Below, one piece after another: positions 41,565 to 50,158 of a DNA stretch of 64,000 bases. Source of the stretch: SB11 sp035906255 (lineage in GTDB: Bacteria > Bacteroidota > Bacteroidia > UBA8524); the NCBI GenBank assembly GCA_035906255.1, contig JAMIFM010000010.1, positions 186,001 through 250,000 on the forward strand, in the 5' to 3' direction. Under the pieces are notes generated by a model. The model saw nothing but the letters and a program-made list of their open reading frames with translations, was not told the origin of the DNA and ran no database searches. Position numbers and translations under genes: made by a program. Within the stretch, counting starts at the first letter, position 1. The number at the start of each line of letters is the position of its first letter.

Positions 41565-42974
41565 ATGTCAAGTTCAACTACTCAAAAGCAAACAGAGGCA
41601 TTACAGCCAGCCGACATCGCGCTGATATTCGGTAAATTGCAAGACAACGTGCCCGAGGCATATTATCCTGCAAAAATGCAGGTACTAATTCAATCCTTAT
41701 TTCCGGGTCAATCTTATAACAATTCCGAAGAGGAAATTCGGACATTGGATTTGAAACTTACTCCCAAAGAAAAATTACCGCCTGTTACCAAAGCACTTCA
41801 AAAAAGTATTGATTGTTTGATGGAAACAGCAGACGATAAATACCCGCTGTTGCCTGAGGAATATGTGGTAGAAGATTTTGTGAGTATGCTGGAGGAAACC
41901 TTGGAAGAAATTCCGCAAGGTACAGTTGTGTTGCAACGCACTACCAACTTTGCCACTTTATACTACGTAGTAGTGAATGTAAAAATTGAGGGCGATGCGG
42001 CAATCCCACAACAAGTTCATATCGAAGAAGAAGTGCTGTTGATTGCCGACGGTCATTTTATGGCTGGTAGCGGTAAAACATCGCTGCCTATGAAAATTGC
42101 CAAGGGCATTGGCGGGGCCATGCTCTCAAAAATTGGCGGGTTTATTGCCGAAGCTATTTGGGATGCAATTTTCCCTCCCGGTGTGCCCGACTATTTTGAC
42201 GAGGTGTACAAAGAGATTACAAAAATTGTTGACCAAAAAATCGACCAAAGCCGTATTGATAGTATTAATGGGGCATTGGCCAACTTGGTTGATAAACTGG
42301 CTAATGAGTACAAACCTGCAAAATCGGTAAGTAATTTGGCACTTGAAAAAGACCGCCGTCGCTTATATGATTTATTGCAGAAATACGACCAAACTTTCCT
42401 TTCAGGCCCCGGTGGTATGTTAGGTTCGTTGCAGCAAGACCAAATTGCCAAAGCAGGCTTTGGTGTGTTTATGCTGGGCGCAGCATTGCAGTTGGCAATT
42501 TTTCAGGAAATAGCCAATATCGACCCGTATAACGGAGATGAGAAAAACGGATGGAAATCGCCTCAGCAATCCAGCTATGGCTTGCCACGAAACGGAAGCG
42601 TATCAAAAATGGCTAAAAATTATGCTGATTTTGCTGCAAAAACATGGGAAAAAATGCTTGAAGATCGGAAAAAACAGGTAAAAGCCGAACGTTTTACCAA
42701 GCGTTTTCAGCCTGTGAAACATAACAAGTACGCAGCCATGCTAAAGGTACACAACTTTGTACGTGTAAATGATAACGGTGCGGCTACTGCTATTGAAAAG
42801 AAAATAGGAGATGATAATAAAGACGGTAAAAACGCACGTTACGATGAATTTTGTAACAAAGAATTGGTTAACTACAAAAACCAGAAAGCTGTTGAGTTGA
42901 GCGAGAAAATGGAAAATCCAGCGTTAATAATACAAAACTGGCTTACGCTGGTTGAAAAACCGATAAAAGTGTAA
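41565..42974 (+). CDS. Protein with Cry delta-endotoxin-like N-terminal (pore-forming) domain
   Basis: 469 residues, no signal peptide. Residues about 170-400 line up with the helical domain I of Cry toxins: IGGFIAEAIWDAIFPPG, then ITKIVDQKIDQSRIDSINGA and LANLVDKLANEYKP (the conserved helix with QxI...R...A...L), a later GVFMLGAALQLAIFQEIANI for the central hydrophobic helix, and MAKNYADFAAKTWEKMLED matching the N-Y-x-D-Y/F-A helix. Domains II and III of Cry (receptor-binding, galactose-binding) are not evident. The N-terminal 160 residues are unlike Cry. Function inferred as pore formation or a related membrane-active role; identity is distant. Confidence 0.65.
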   Translation: MSSSTTQKQTEALQPADIALIFGKLQDNVPEAYYPAKMQVLIQSLFPGQSYNNSEEEIRTLDLKLTPKEKLPPVTKALQKSIDCLMETADDKYPLLPEEYVVEDFVSMLEETLEEIPQGTVVLQRTTNFATLYYVVVNVKIEGDAAIPQQVHIEEEVLLIADGHFMAGSGKTSLPMKIAKGIGGAMLSKIGGFIAEAIWDAIFPPGVPDYFDEVYKEITKIVDQKIDQSRIDSINGALANLVDKLANEYKPAKSVSNLALEKDRRRLYDLLQKYDQTFLSGPGGMLGSLQQDQIAKAGFGVFMLGAALQLAIFQEIANIDPYNGDEKNGWKSPQQSSYGLPRNGSVSKMAKNYADFAAKTWEKMLEDRKKQVKAERFTKRFQPVKHNKYAAMLKVHNFVRVNDNGAATAIEKKIGDDNKDGKNARYDEFCNKELVNYKNQKAVELSEKMENPALIIQNWLTLVEKPIKV

Positions 42975-42997
42975 TCCAGATTTAAATTATAATACTT

Positions 42998-43033
42998 CAG
43001 CCGTTAAGTACCTTACTTAACGGCTGTATTTTT
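42998..43033 (+). terminator. Intrinsic terminator after the Cry-like gene
   Basis: A 13 bp perfect stem, CAGCCGTTAAGTA with TACTTAACGGCTG (42998-43026), with a three-base loop and the tail TATTTTTTA. Confidence 0.9.
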
Positions 43034-43062
43034 TATACTTGCAGGCTCAATAAAGGAGAGTA

Positions 43063-43236
43063 ATGACCAAAAGCAAAACCACACGCACTAAAAATCCCAA
43101 AGCGGAAAAGAAAGTTACTATGGAGCAATTAGAAGCCATTGCTGCCAAAGTGCGAAAACGCCAACAACGGTGGTATATTATTGCCCTTGCGTTGATGATA
43201 TTGGTGTTTTTAGGTATCATTTTTCTGTTTCAATAG
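43063..43236 (+). CDS. Small single-pass membrane protein (57 aa)
   Basis: ATG 43063 to TAG 43236, too short for many gene finders. A clear GGAG lies upstream (AAAGGAGAGTAATG). A Lys/Arg-rich cytosolic segment (MTKSKTTRTKNPKAEKK) is followed by one transmembrane helix (WYIIALALMILVFLGIIFLF). No family recognised; possibly co-transcribed with rlmD, which begins 50 bases downstream. Confidence 0.7.
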   Translation: MTKSKTTRTKNPKAEKKVTMEQLEAIAAKVRKRQQRWYIIALALMILVFLGIIFLFQ

Positions 43237-43286
43237 GCTTTTAGTGCCAATGCGTTAACTTTGTCCTCCATTTTTACTGTACCGTT

Positions 43287-44690
43287 TTGAGAACTGCTAA
43301 GCAACCCCTTATTATAGAGAATTTACAGATTACCGCTGCCGGAGCCGAAGGCAATTGTATTGGCAGACACGAGAACAAAGTAGTATTTGTGCGCCGTGCC
43401 GTGCCGGGTGATGTGGTAAATGTGCGGGTAATAGGCAAAAAGAAGAGCTTTTACGAAGCCGAAGTAATAGAAGTAGTTACCCCATCGCCGCAACGGGTTA
43501 CTCCTTTTTGCGCACACTTTGGTGAGTGCGGGGGGTGCAAATGGCAGCAAATGGATTACGCCGAGCAATTGCGCAACAAACACCAAATGGTGATAGATGC
43601 GTTTGAACGCATAGGCAAAATAGAAGTGGGAGAGACATTGACCATACAAGGTTGTGACGAAAACCGTTTTTACCGCAACCGCATGGATTATGCGTTTAGC
43701 AACAAACGTTGGCTAAGCAAAGCCGAGATGGATATTGAAGACAAAGGCGAACTGAATGCCCTTGGCTTTCACATACCCGGCAGGTTTGATAAAGTGCTGA
43801 ATATTGATAAATGCTGGTTGCAGGATGATATGGCCAATAACATCCGTAATGGGGTGCGTAATTATACCATTAGCAAGGGCTATACTTTTTTTGATTTAAG
43901 AGAGCAGCACGGCTTGATGCGGGGGTTGATTATCCGCAACAGCACAGTAGGGGAGTGGATGGTAATTGTGATGTTTCATGGCAATGATACGGATGCTATG
44001 GATGATGTAATGGGATATATCGAAACCACGTTTCCGCAAATCACCTCGTTGCTATACGTAATTAATAACAAACGAAACGATACGATATACGACCAAGACG
44101 TGCTGGTGTGGAAAGGTAAAGACCACATGCTGGAAAAGCTGGGAAATCTTACCTTTAAGGTGAGGCCAAAGTCGTTTTTTCAAACCAATACCCGCCAAGC
44201 TGAAACCTTGTATAATATTGCCGTAAACTTTGCAGGATTAACAGGTAATGAAGTAGTGTATGACTTGTACACAGGTACAGGCACTATTGCCAATTATGTG
44301 GCAGGTACTGCAAAAAAGGTGGTGGGAATTGAGTACATAGAACAAGCTATTGACGATGCACGTGAGAATGCGGCATTTAACAATATTACCAATACTGTGT
44401 TTTATGCAGGGGATATGAAAGATGTATTGAACGATGCTTTTATTGCTGCTAACGGAACTCCTGATTTGATAATTACCGACCCTCCCCGTGCAGGTATGCA
44501 CGCTGATGTGGTGAAAAAGATATGTGAAATAGGAGCACCCCGTGTGGTGTATGTGAGTTGCAATGCGGCTACCCAAGCCCGCGACCTTGATTTGATGCGC
44601 GATACCTATCGCGTGGTGAAAATACAACCCGTTGATATGTTCCCCCACACTGCCCACGTTGAAAACGTGGCTTTGTTAGAGAGGATATAA
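43287..44690 (+). CDS. rlmD: 23S rRNA (uracil-C5)-methyltransferase RlmD
   Basis: 467 residues from a TTG start. RlmD methylates a U of 23S rRNA with S-adenosylmethionine. N-terminal TRAM domain (about 8-65), an iron-sulfur cluster site (FCAHFGECGGCKWQQ: C75, C81, C84, with a likely fourth Cys in NIDKCWLQ), the SAM motif YDLYTGTGTIANY, the catalytic DPPRAGMH motif and the nucleophile in VVYVSCNAATQARDL. RlmD versus RumB/TrmA is based on the cluster and TRAM. The RlmCD type in this phylum may treat two positions. Confidence 0.93.
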   Translation: MRTAKQPLIIENLQITAAGAEGNCIGRHENKVVFVRRAVPGDVVNVRVIGKKKSFYEAEVIEVVTPSPQRVTPFCAHFGECGGCKWQQMDYAEQLRNKHQMVIDAFERIGKIEVGETLTIQGCDENRFYRNRMDYAFSNKRWLSKAEMDIEDKGELNALGFHIPGRFDKVLNIDKCWLQDDMANNIRNGVRNYTISKGYTFFDLREQHGLMRGLIIRNSTVGEWMVIVMFHGNDTDAMDDVMGYIETTFPQITSLLYVINNKRNDTIYDQDVLVWKGKDHMLEKLGNLTFKVRPKSFFQTNTRQAETLYNIAVNFAGLTGNEVVYDLYTGTGTIANYVAGTAKKVVGIEYIEQAIDDARENAAFNNITNTVFYAGDMKDVLNDAFIAANGTPDLIITDPPRAGMHADVVKKICEIGAPRVVYVSCNAATQARDLDLMRDTYRVVKIQPVDMFPHTAHVENVALLERI

Positions 44691-44706
44691 TCCCACCGGT
44701 ATAAAT

Positions 44707-44740
44707 AAAAAATGCGGCTACAAGGCCGCATTTTTTATTT
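44707..44740. terminator. Bidirectional terminator between rlmD and the Ctp protease
   Basis: AAAAAATGCGGC-TACAAG-GCCGCATTTTTT (44707-44736), a 12-base stem rich in GC at the centre with A and T flanks, lies between convergent genes. Confidence 0.9.
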
Positions 44741-44760
44741 AATATCATAGCTATGAGAGC

Positions 44761-46431
44761 TTATTTACCTGCCAAAATCTTTTTATAGCGAGGCATATCG
44801 TTTAATACAGCCAATGCCTCTGTAATTTCAGGATCTTCATTAAAACCTACTTCCCAAGTGGCGCGTTGGTAGTAATAGCGGGTAGCAATTTCTTTTTCAA
44901 GCAGTTTCATTAGCTCAACTTTATTTTTCTCAAGGTCGGCCAATTTATCGTGGCTCAATTCCTTTTTCAACTGCTCATAGCTTTTACTGATGCCTTCGTA
45001 ATACTTTTCACCTTCCGCTTTTTTCCTCAACTCCTCCAAGGCTTTCTCAGTTTCAGTCTGGTAATCATAGTCTTTATCTTTTATAAAAGCCGTAAAGTCT
45101 TTCCAGTCAGCATCTGTCAATTTAAAATCCTTTGCCGAAGTAATTTTATCATGGCTGTTGCGGTACTTGTTGGCATAATCAAAAACAAGCAGTTTGTTTA
45201 TCAGGCTGATAGTAATCTTGCTGTATTCAGTCTTTCCGGTTTTCACGTCAGGGTCAATACCGGCACCATCCAACACACGACGACCGTTTTTGGTTTTAAA
45301 CTCCTTGCGTAATGAATCAGGCGTATTGGGTACAGTACCATCCTCTTTACGTTGCGAGTAGTCCAACGCCTGTATGCACCTGCCGCTTGGAGTATAATAT
45401 TTTTGAGTGGTGATTTTTAACTGAGTACCGTAGCTAAGCATACGGGTTGATTGTACCAAACCCTTTCCATACGTACGTTGGCCAAGTACTACGCCCCTGT
45501 CAAGGTCTTGAATGGTACCCGATACAATTTCTGATGCAGAAGCAGAACCTTTATTGGTAAGCACTACCAACGGAATTTCCATATCCACAGGCACATTAAT
45601 AGTGCGGTAGTCGCGGTTTTGTTCGGTAACCTTTCCTTTAGTGCTTACTACCAATTGATTACGGTCAATAAACACATTCACAATATTTACCGCTTCGTGC
45701 AATAAACCGCCGGGATTTCCCCTCAAATCCAATATAACCGAGTTAAGCCCTGCGTTCTTTTTCAATTCTTTCAACGCATCCGCAACCTCTTTGCCCGCAT
45801 CATTCCTAAACTCTTCCAGCACTATATAGCCCGTATGTTCGTTAATCATGCCATAGTAAGGCACGTTTTTCACTTTTATCTCCTCGCGCTTAATCACCTT
45901 GGTCATTTCAACTCCCTCACGCATAATTTTCAGCTTCACTTCAGTTTCAGGCTGGCCTTTCAAAAACTTGCTTACCCCGTCAACATTTAAGCCCTTTAAA
46001 CTTTTGCCATCAGCTTCCAGCAAAATATCACCTGCACGCAAATCATTTTTGGCGGCTGCATATCCTTCATACGGTTCGCTTATCGCCACATAATCCCCTT
46101 TTTTTACAATCATAGAGCCTATGCCGCCATATTGCCCCGTGATTTGAAAACGGTAATCTTCAATTTCACTCTCACTGATAAAATTGGTATAAGGGTCAAG
46201 CGAGTTCAGCATAGCATCAATGCCTTCACGCATCAACTTGCTCGGTTCTACCTCATCTACGTAATAGGTGTTCACCTCTTTGTACAAAGTGGTGTAAATG
46301 TCGATGTTCTTTGAAATTTCAAAGTAATCATCGGCACTTTTAAAGGCTGCAAAGCCAAGCCCTGTAACAGTAAGGGCAATCATAATTCCTTTGCGGCGGT
46401 TTCTAAAAAATGTGCTTACTCGTTTCATCAT
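44761..46431 (-). CDS. C-terminal processing peptidase (S41 family)
   Basis: 556 residues. N-terminal membrane-spanning signal-anchor (RNRRKGIMIALTVTGLGFAA), a Tsp N-terminal helical region, a PDZ domain (about 84-170, with GQYGGIGSMIVKKGDYVAIS) and the S41 catalytic domain: VILDLRGNPGGLLHEAV, the catalytic Ser in NKGSASASEIVSG (about residue 308), and the Lys in QRTYGKGLVQS. C-terminal KxxxLE-rich helices follow. The family trims exported proteins at their C-termini in the periplasm, including outer-membrane lipoproteins and regulatory proteins. Confidence 0.95.
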   Translation of the reverse strand: MMKRVSTFFRNRRKGIMIALTVTGLGFAAFKSADDYFEISKNIDIYTTLYKEVNTYYVDEVEPSKLMREGIDAMLNSLDPYTNFISESEIEDYRFQITGQYGGIGSMIVKKGDYVAISEPYEGYAAAKNDLRAGDILLEADGKSLKGLNVDGVSKFLKGQPETEVKLKIMREGVEMTKVIKREEIKVKNVPYYGMINEHTGYIVLEEFRNDAGKEVADALKELKKNAGLNSVILDLRGNPGGLLHEAVNIVNVFIDRNQLVVSTKGKVTEQNRDYRTINVPVDMEIPLVVLTNKGSASASEIVSGTIQDLDRGVVLGQRTYGKGLVQSTRMLSYGTQLKITTQKYYTPSGRCIQALDYSQRKEDGTVPNTPDSLRKEFKTKNGRRVLDGAGIDPDVKTGKTEYSKITISLINKLLVFDYANKYRNSHDKITSAKDFKLTDADWKDFTAFIKDKDYDYQTETEKALEELRKKAEGEKYYEGISKSYEQLKKELSHDKLADLEKNKVELMKLLEKEIATRYYYQRATWEVGFNEDPEITEALAVLNDMPRYKKILAGK

Positions 46432-46528
46432 CAGTATCAGTTATTGGGCAATCAAATTACTTGTAATTAGTGCTATCTGATAGCACTTTCATCTCTCTAT
46501 TAATATCAAAAACGTTGCAACAGGTAAA

Positions 46529-46762
46529 TTATTTCAGTGGGTGGTATCCGTGCCCACCCCACCAAGGGTTACAACTTAATATGCGTTTTGCAGCCAGCCA
46601 GCCCCCTTTTAGCGGGCCGTACTTTTTTAATGCCTGTATTGCATATACTGAACACGTGGGTGTGTAGCGGCACGTGGGTGGTAGCAATGGCGATAAGAGC
46701 CACTGGTATAGTTTTACCAACAATATTAGCGGTGCACTAAGTATTATTTTCAGCCACTGCAT
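46529..46762 (-). CDS. yidD: Membrane protein insertion efficiency factor YidD
   Basis: 77 residues from MQWLKIILSAPLILLVKLYQ. The short N-terminal amphipathic/hydrophobic helix is followed by LLPPTCRYTPTCSVYAIQAL and the GGWLAAKRILSCNPWWGGHG motif, both diagnostic of the YidD family. It aids insertion of inner-membrane proteins with YidC. It overlaps the end of rnpA by 26 bases, the standard rnpA-yidD coupling. YidC itself is not in the window. Confidence 0.93.
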   Translation of the reverse strand: MQWLKIILSAPLILLVKLYQWLLSPLLPPTCRYTPTCSVYAIQALKKYGPLKGGWLAAKRILSCNPWWGGHGYHPLK

Positions 46763-47147
46763 GGGCAAATTTTTTAAACAAGATAAGTACTTTTTGTTCA
46801 AGCTGGTCAGAAGCAATATGCTCCTTGCCTACATAACCTATCAAAAAACACGCCTGTTGCTTGTTCGAAATTAAAGAATCGTATAGAATGGATTTGTTTT
46901 TTCGATAAACTTCCCGCAATTGCCTTTTAATCCTGTTTCGGTCGTGGGCTTTTTTAAAATTGCGTTTGGGCACGCTAATCAGCACCTGTGCGGGAACTTC
47001 CTCACGCATGGGCGCAATGAGGTACACAAATTTTACCGGGTACAAAAAAAAAGAACCCGTTGGTTCACTGTACAAACGGGCAATGTGTTTTTTCGACCCA
47101 AGTCGTTCGGTTTTATGGAACGTTTGGTTTGCCAAAACAAAAGGCAA
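46737..47147 (-). CDS. rnpA: Ribonuclease P protein component
   Basis: 136 residues. RnpA binds the RNase P RNA and helps cut the 5' leader of pre-tRNA. The RNR motif is present (KKAHDRNRIKRQLREVYRKN) along with the N-terminal strands (FVYLIAPMREEVPAQVLISV). The chain begins MPFVLANQTFHKTERLGS, close to the usual FxKxxRL opening. Between rpmH and yidD, the order rpmH-rnpA-yidD is the widely conserved arrangement; dnaA is not adjacent in the window. Confidence 0.95.
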   Translation of the reverse strand: MPFVLANQTFHKTERLGSKKHIARLYSEPTGSFFLYPVKFVYLIAPMREEVPAQVLISVPKRNFKKAHDRNRIKRQLREVYRKNKSILYDSLISNKQQACFLIGYVGKEHIASDQLEQKVLILFKKFAHAVAENNT

Positions 47148-47152
47148 TATAT

Positions 47153-47185
47153 AAATGAAAAAGGCTTAACGGTGGGTTAAGCCTT
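47153..47185 (-). terminator. Intrinsic terminator/attenuator between rpmH and rnpA
   Basis: On the minus strand AAGGCTTAAC (47185-47176), loop CCACC and GTTAAGCCTT (47170-47161) run into TTTTCATTT. The stem includes the rpmH stop codon and its T tract reaches to within a few bases of the rnpA ATG at 47147, so it would uncouple expression of the two genes. Confidence 0.8.
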
Positions 47186-47341
47186 ATGTCTTTTCTCGTC
47201 AGACACGGTAAGTCTTTTCCTACCTCTTGCCCTACGCCTTGCCAAAGTTTTGCGACCATTTTTGGTTGCCATTCTTTCTCTGAATCCGTGTTTATTTCTT
47301 CTCTTCCTTACAGAAGGCTGGTATGTTCTTTTCTGGGCCAT
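47177..47341 (-). CDS. rpmH: Large ribosomal subunit protein bL34
   Basis: 54 residues, ATG 47341 and TAA 47177. The sequence MAQKRTYQPSVRKRRNKHGF and the run GRKTLARRRARGRKRLTVSD are bL34 throughout: highly basic, with the RxxxHGF motif. It is the first gene of the rpmH-rnpA-yidD cluster. Confidence 0.98.
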   Translation of the reverse strand: MAQKRTYQPSVRKRRNKHGFRERMATKNGRKTLARRRARGRKRLTVSDEKRHKA

Positions 47342-47477
47342 GTCAGTCTAATTTTTAAAGGACGGCAAAGATAACAAAAAACTAAACCAATACAAATAAA
47401 TTAATTAGCAACGATTTTTTGTCTTGTGGTATCTTTGTGCAAAGATAGATACCAATCACCCTAAATCAAAACCTGTG

Positions 47478-48965
47478 ATGAAAAGAGTTATACCTGCTTT
47501 GCTTTTAATTATCGGGATTGTATCGGCTGCAAATGCGCAGCTTACAAAAAACTTTTCTATTGTATCTGTGGCCAACAATGCTACGGTAAATTTGGAAGGT
47601 GACAAAGAAACCAAGCTGTACCTTACATGGACAAATGCTGATTTGCAGCAACCCGGAGTTGTAATAAGGTACTCGGTACAATTAGATACTGTGGGTGGCG
47701 ATTTCAGTAATCCGGTATTGATTATAGGCTCTACTTGCTGTGCCAATTTTTTTGATGATTCAACCATTAATATCAAATACGGTTACTTAGCGGGTGAGCT
47801 TGAGGCGGCTATAAAAAGCAAACTGCAAAAAACATTTAAGATTGGTGAAACTGCCACTTTTGATTGGATGGTGATGGTAAATGCAACAGGACCTAATGCC
47901 ACGTATGAAAACCGACAAACAGCCTCGCAACGGATTACGTTTAACAGGGGGCAGTTTGGTAGCGAATATGTTCCTGTGAAACTGGCGATGCCGCTGGACA
48001 ATTCAAGTTTTTTTGTTGAAGACAATGCGTCGGTGGATTTAAAATTCCAATGGAACAAAGCGTATTGCCCTTCGGGTTGTGCTGCTGCCCAATACCACAT
48101 TATGTTTGATGAAATGAACGGCGATTTCAGCGCACCTTTATATTCCTTTACCATTCCGCAAAGCCCGTTTGATACCTTGTTCGACTTGAGGCAGGATATA
48201 CTTGCCCAAATGATGTACGATAACGGAATGCCTACAAATACGCCAAAAACATATAAGTGGGCTGTAAAAGTAACAGGCAATAATGAAGAGATAATCACCC
48301 CAAGCCGCCGCGTCAGTCTCCAGCGAGGTCTTATGCGCTACGAGCACATACCTTTCGGGACGATATTTCCAATTGATAATTCAGTGTTTACCATAAGCGG
48401 TAAACAAACTGATACTATATTTTTTGCATGGAACCGCACTCGTTCAGGATTTCCTGATGCAGCATCGTACACCATTTTGTTTGATACCGCCAAAGCCAAT
48501 TTTAACTTTCAAAAACCTGTTTTCAGATTATCAACGGCTGTTGGCGACACATCGTTAAAAGCCAAATACATCACCCTGCGCGACAGTTTGGATAAAAAGT
48601 ATGGTAAAAACTGGAAAAACGCCAAACTAAAATGGACAGTGGAGGCAGATATAATCGGGTATAAGTTTATGAGTGAAGATACAAACGATATTACACTTTC
48701 AAGAGGGTTCTTCACAAGTATAAACACGGAAGAAAACGTGGCTGAACATATCAACATTTACCCTAATCCGGCAATCAATGCAGTAACCATTTCATACCCT
48801 CATGGCATATCATCAGTAAGCGTAATAGATTTAACAGGCAGGCAAGTGTTGGTTTCGGATAGTGAAACCCTTGCTGTAAGTGGGTTGGAAATTGGTGTAT
48901 ATATGATACTTGCACACGACAAAAACGGTGTATCTTTGCCCCCCCAACGCTTGATTAAGCAGTAG
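47478..48965 (+). CDS. SusE-like secreted protein with T9SS type A sorting domain
   Basis: 495 residues from MKRVIPALLLIIGIVSAANA, a signal peptide. Three repeats of about 130 residues follow, each with an IYSVQLD/YHIMFDE/YTILFDT core, then a GDFSNP/GDFSAP/ANFNFQKP segment and a L...L...YG motif, which is the SusE-like outer-membrane carbohydrate-binding domain pattern. The C-terminal 75 residues (INIYPNPAINAVTISYP to LIKQ) are a T9SS type A domain, so the protein goes to the cell surface or medium. No SusC/SusD partner is in the window. A TATCTTTG -7 box is at 47430-47437. Confidence 0.88.
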   Translation: MKRVIPALLLIIGIVSAANAQLTKNFSIVSVANNATVNLEGDKETKLYLTWTNADLQQPGVVIRYSVQLDTVGGDFSNPVLIIGSTCCANFFDDSTINIKYGYLAGELEAAIKSKLQKTFKIGETATFDWMVMVNATGPNATYENRQTASQRITFNRGQFGSEYVPVKLAMPLDNSSFFVEDNASVDLKFQWNKAYCPSGCAAAQYHIMFDEMNGDFSAPLYSFTIPQSPFDTLFDLRQDILAQMMYDNGMPTNTPKTYKWAVKVTGNNEEIITPSRRVSLQRGLMRYEHIPFGTIFPIDNSVFTISGKQTDTIFFAWNRTRSGFPDAASYTILFDTAKANFNFQKPVFRLSTAVGDTSLKAKYITLRDSLDKKYGKNWKNAKLKWTVEADIIGYKFMSEDTNDITLSRGFFTSINTEENVAEHINIYPNPAINAVTISYPHGISSVSVIDLTGRQVLVSDSETLAVSGLEIGVYMILAHDKNGVSLPPQRLIKQ

Positions 48966-48992
48966 GGGCAAAACAAGTATCCTATAGTAAAA

Positions 48993-49988
48993 ATGAAAAT
49001 AGCCTTAGTGGGAGCCACCGGATTAGTGGGTGGCATTATGTTGAAAGTTTTGGAAGAAGAAAACTTTCCTGTTAGCGAGTTGTATCCCGTTGCCTCTGAA
49101 AAATCAGTAGGAAAAACCGTTGAATTTAAGGGCAAGCAAGTTACTATCATTAGTGTTGACGAGGCTATTAGCAAACGGCCTGACATTGCATTGTTTTCAG
49201 CAGGTGGAAGCACTTCTTTAGAGTTGGCTCCTAAGTTTGCCGAAGTAGGTACTGTGGTAATTGATAACAGCAGCGCTTGGCGCATGGATCCTACTAAAAA
49301 ACTGGTAGTGCCTGAAATTAACGGCAACACAATTACTCCCGAAGATAAAATTATAGCCAACCCTAATTGCTCAACCATACAAATGGTGATGGCATTGGCT
49401 CCGTTGCATAAAAAATATACCATTAAACGTCTTGTAGTTTCAACATATCAGTCTGTTACAGGCACAGGGCAAAAGGCGGTGGCTCAATTGAAAAATGAGC
49501 GCAATGGGGTTGAGGGCGAAATGGCTTATAAATACCCTATTGACATGAATTGTATTCCCCATTGCGATGTGTTTTTGGATAACGGTTATACTAAAGAGGA
49601 GATGAAAATGGTGCATGAGACACGTAAGATACTGGGTGATAATAACATTAAAGTAACAGCTACGGCGGTGCGTGTTCCCGTTGTGGGCGGTCATTCAGAA
49701 GCTATAAACATTGAATTTGAGAAGCCTTATGAACTGAATGATGTGTTTTCTATTTTGAAAAACACTCAGGGAGTAGAAGTGGTGGATGACGTTGAGAATT
49801 TTAAATACCCTATGCCAATGCTGGCTGCCAATCGTAACGAAGTATTGGTGGGCAGGATACGCAGAGATGATTCAGTTGAAAACGGCTTAAACTTGTGGGT
49901 AGTGGCTGATAATTTGCGAAAAGGTGCGGCAACAAATGCACTGCAAATAGCCCAATTAGTAGCACAAATGAAAAGTGCTGTTAATTAA
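48993..49988 (+). CDS. asd: Aspartate-semialdehyde dehydrogenase
   Basis: 331 residues. It reduces aspartyl-phosphate to the semialdehyde with NADPH, in the Lys/Met/Thr and diaminopimelate pathways. N-terminal Rossmann motif GATGLVGGIMLKVL (residues 7-20), SAGGSTSLELAP, VIDNSSAWRMD, and the catalytic Cys in ANPNCSTIQMVMAL (about residue 129). The VPVVGGHSEAINIEF stretch contains the other active-site His region. It is 27 bases after the SusE-like gene and may share its transcript. Confidence 0.96.
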   Translation: MKIALVGATGLVGGIMLKVLEEENFPVSELYPVASEKSVGKTVEFKGKQVTIISVDEAISKRPDIALFSAGGSTSLELAPKFAEVGTVVIDNSSAWRMDPTKKLVVPEINGNTITPEDKIIANPNCSTIQMVMALAPLHKKYTIKRLVVSTYQSVTGTGQKAVAQLKNERNGVEGEMAYKYPIDMNCIPHCDVFLDNGYTKEEMKMVHETRKILGDNNIKVTATAVRVPVVGGHSEAINIEFEKPYELNDVFSILKNTQGVEVVDDVENFKYPMPMLAANRNEVLVGRIRRDDSVENGLNLWVVADNLRKGAATNALQIAQLVAQMKSAVN

Positions 49989-50158
49989 CCTTTAGTTTAC
50001 CTATCGTATTATTACAAAACGGCTATATTTGCAAAAATTTAAAAAAGAGATTTTTTAAATAGTGCTAAGTATGGTATTTGAAATGTGCGGCTACCTTAAA
50101 ACTAATTGAAAGTATTTAACCTACACAGCTATAATAAAAAAGTAATCAGCTATAACCT

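Noticed and set aside
41565..42974. ATPase from the GSGKTSLPMK stretch
   Set aside because: The P-loop-like MAGSGKTSLPMK lacks the first conserved Gly spacing and no Walker B follows; the surrounding helices fit the Cry-like domain instead.
47478..48965. Polysaccharide utilisation locus
   Set aside because: SusE-like domains are present, but there is no SusC, SusD or glycoside hydrolase nearby.
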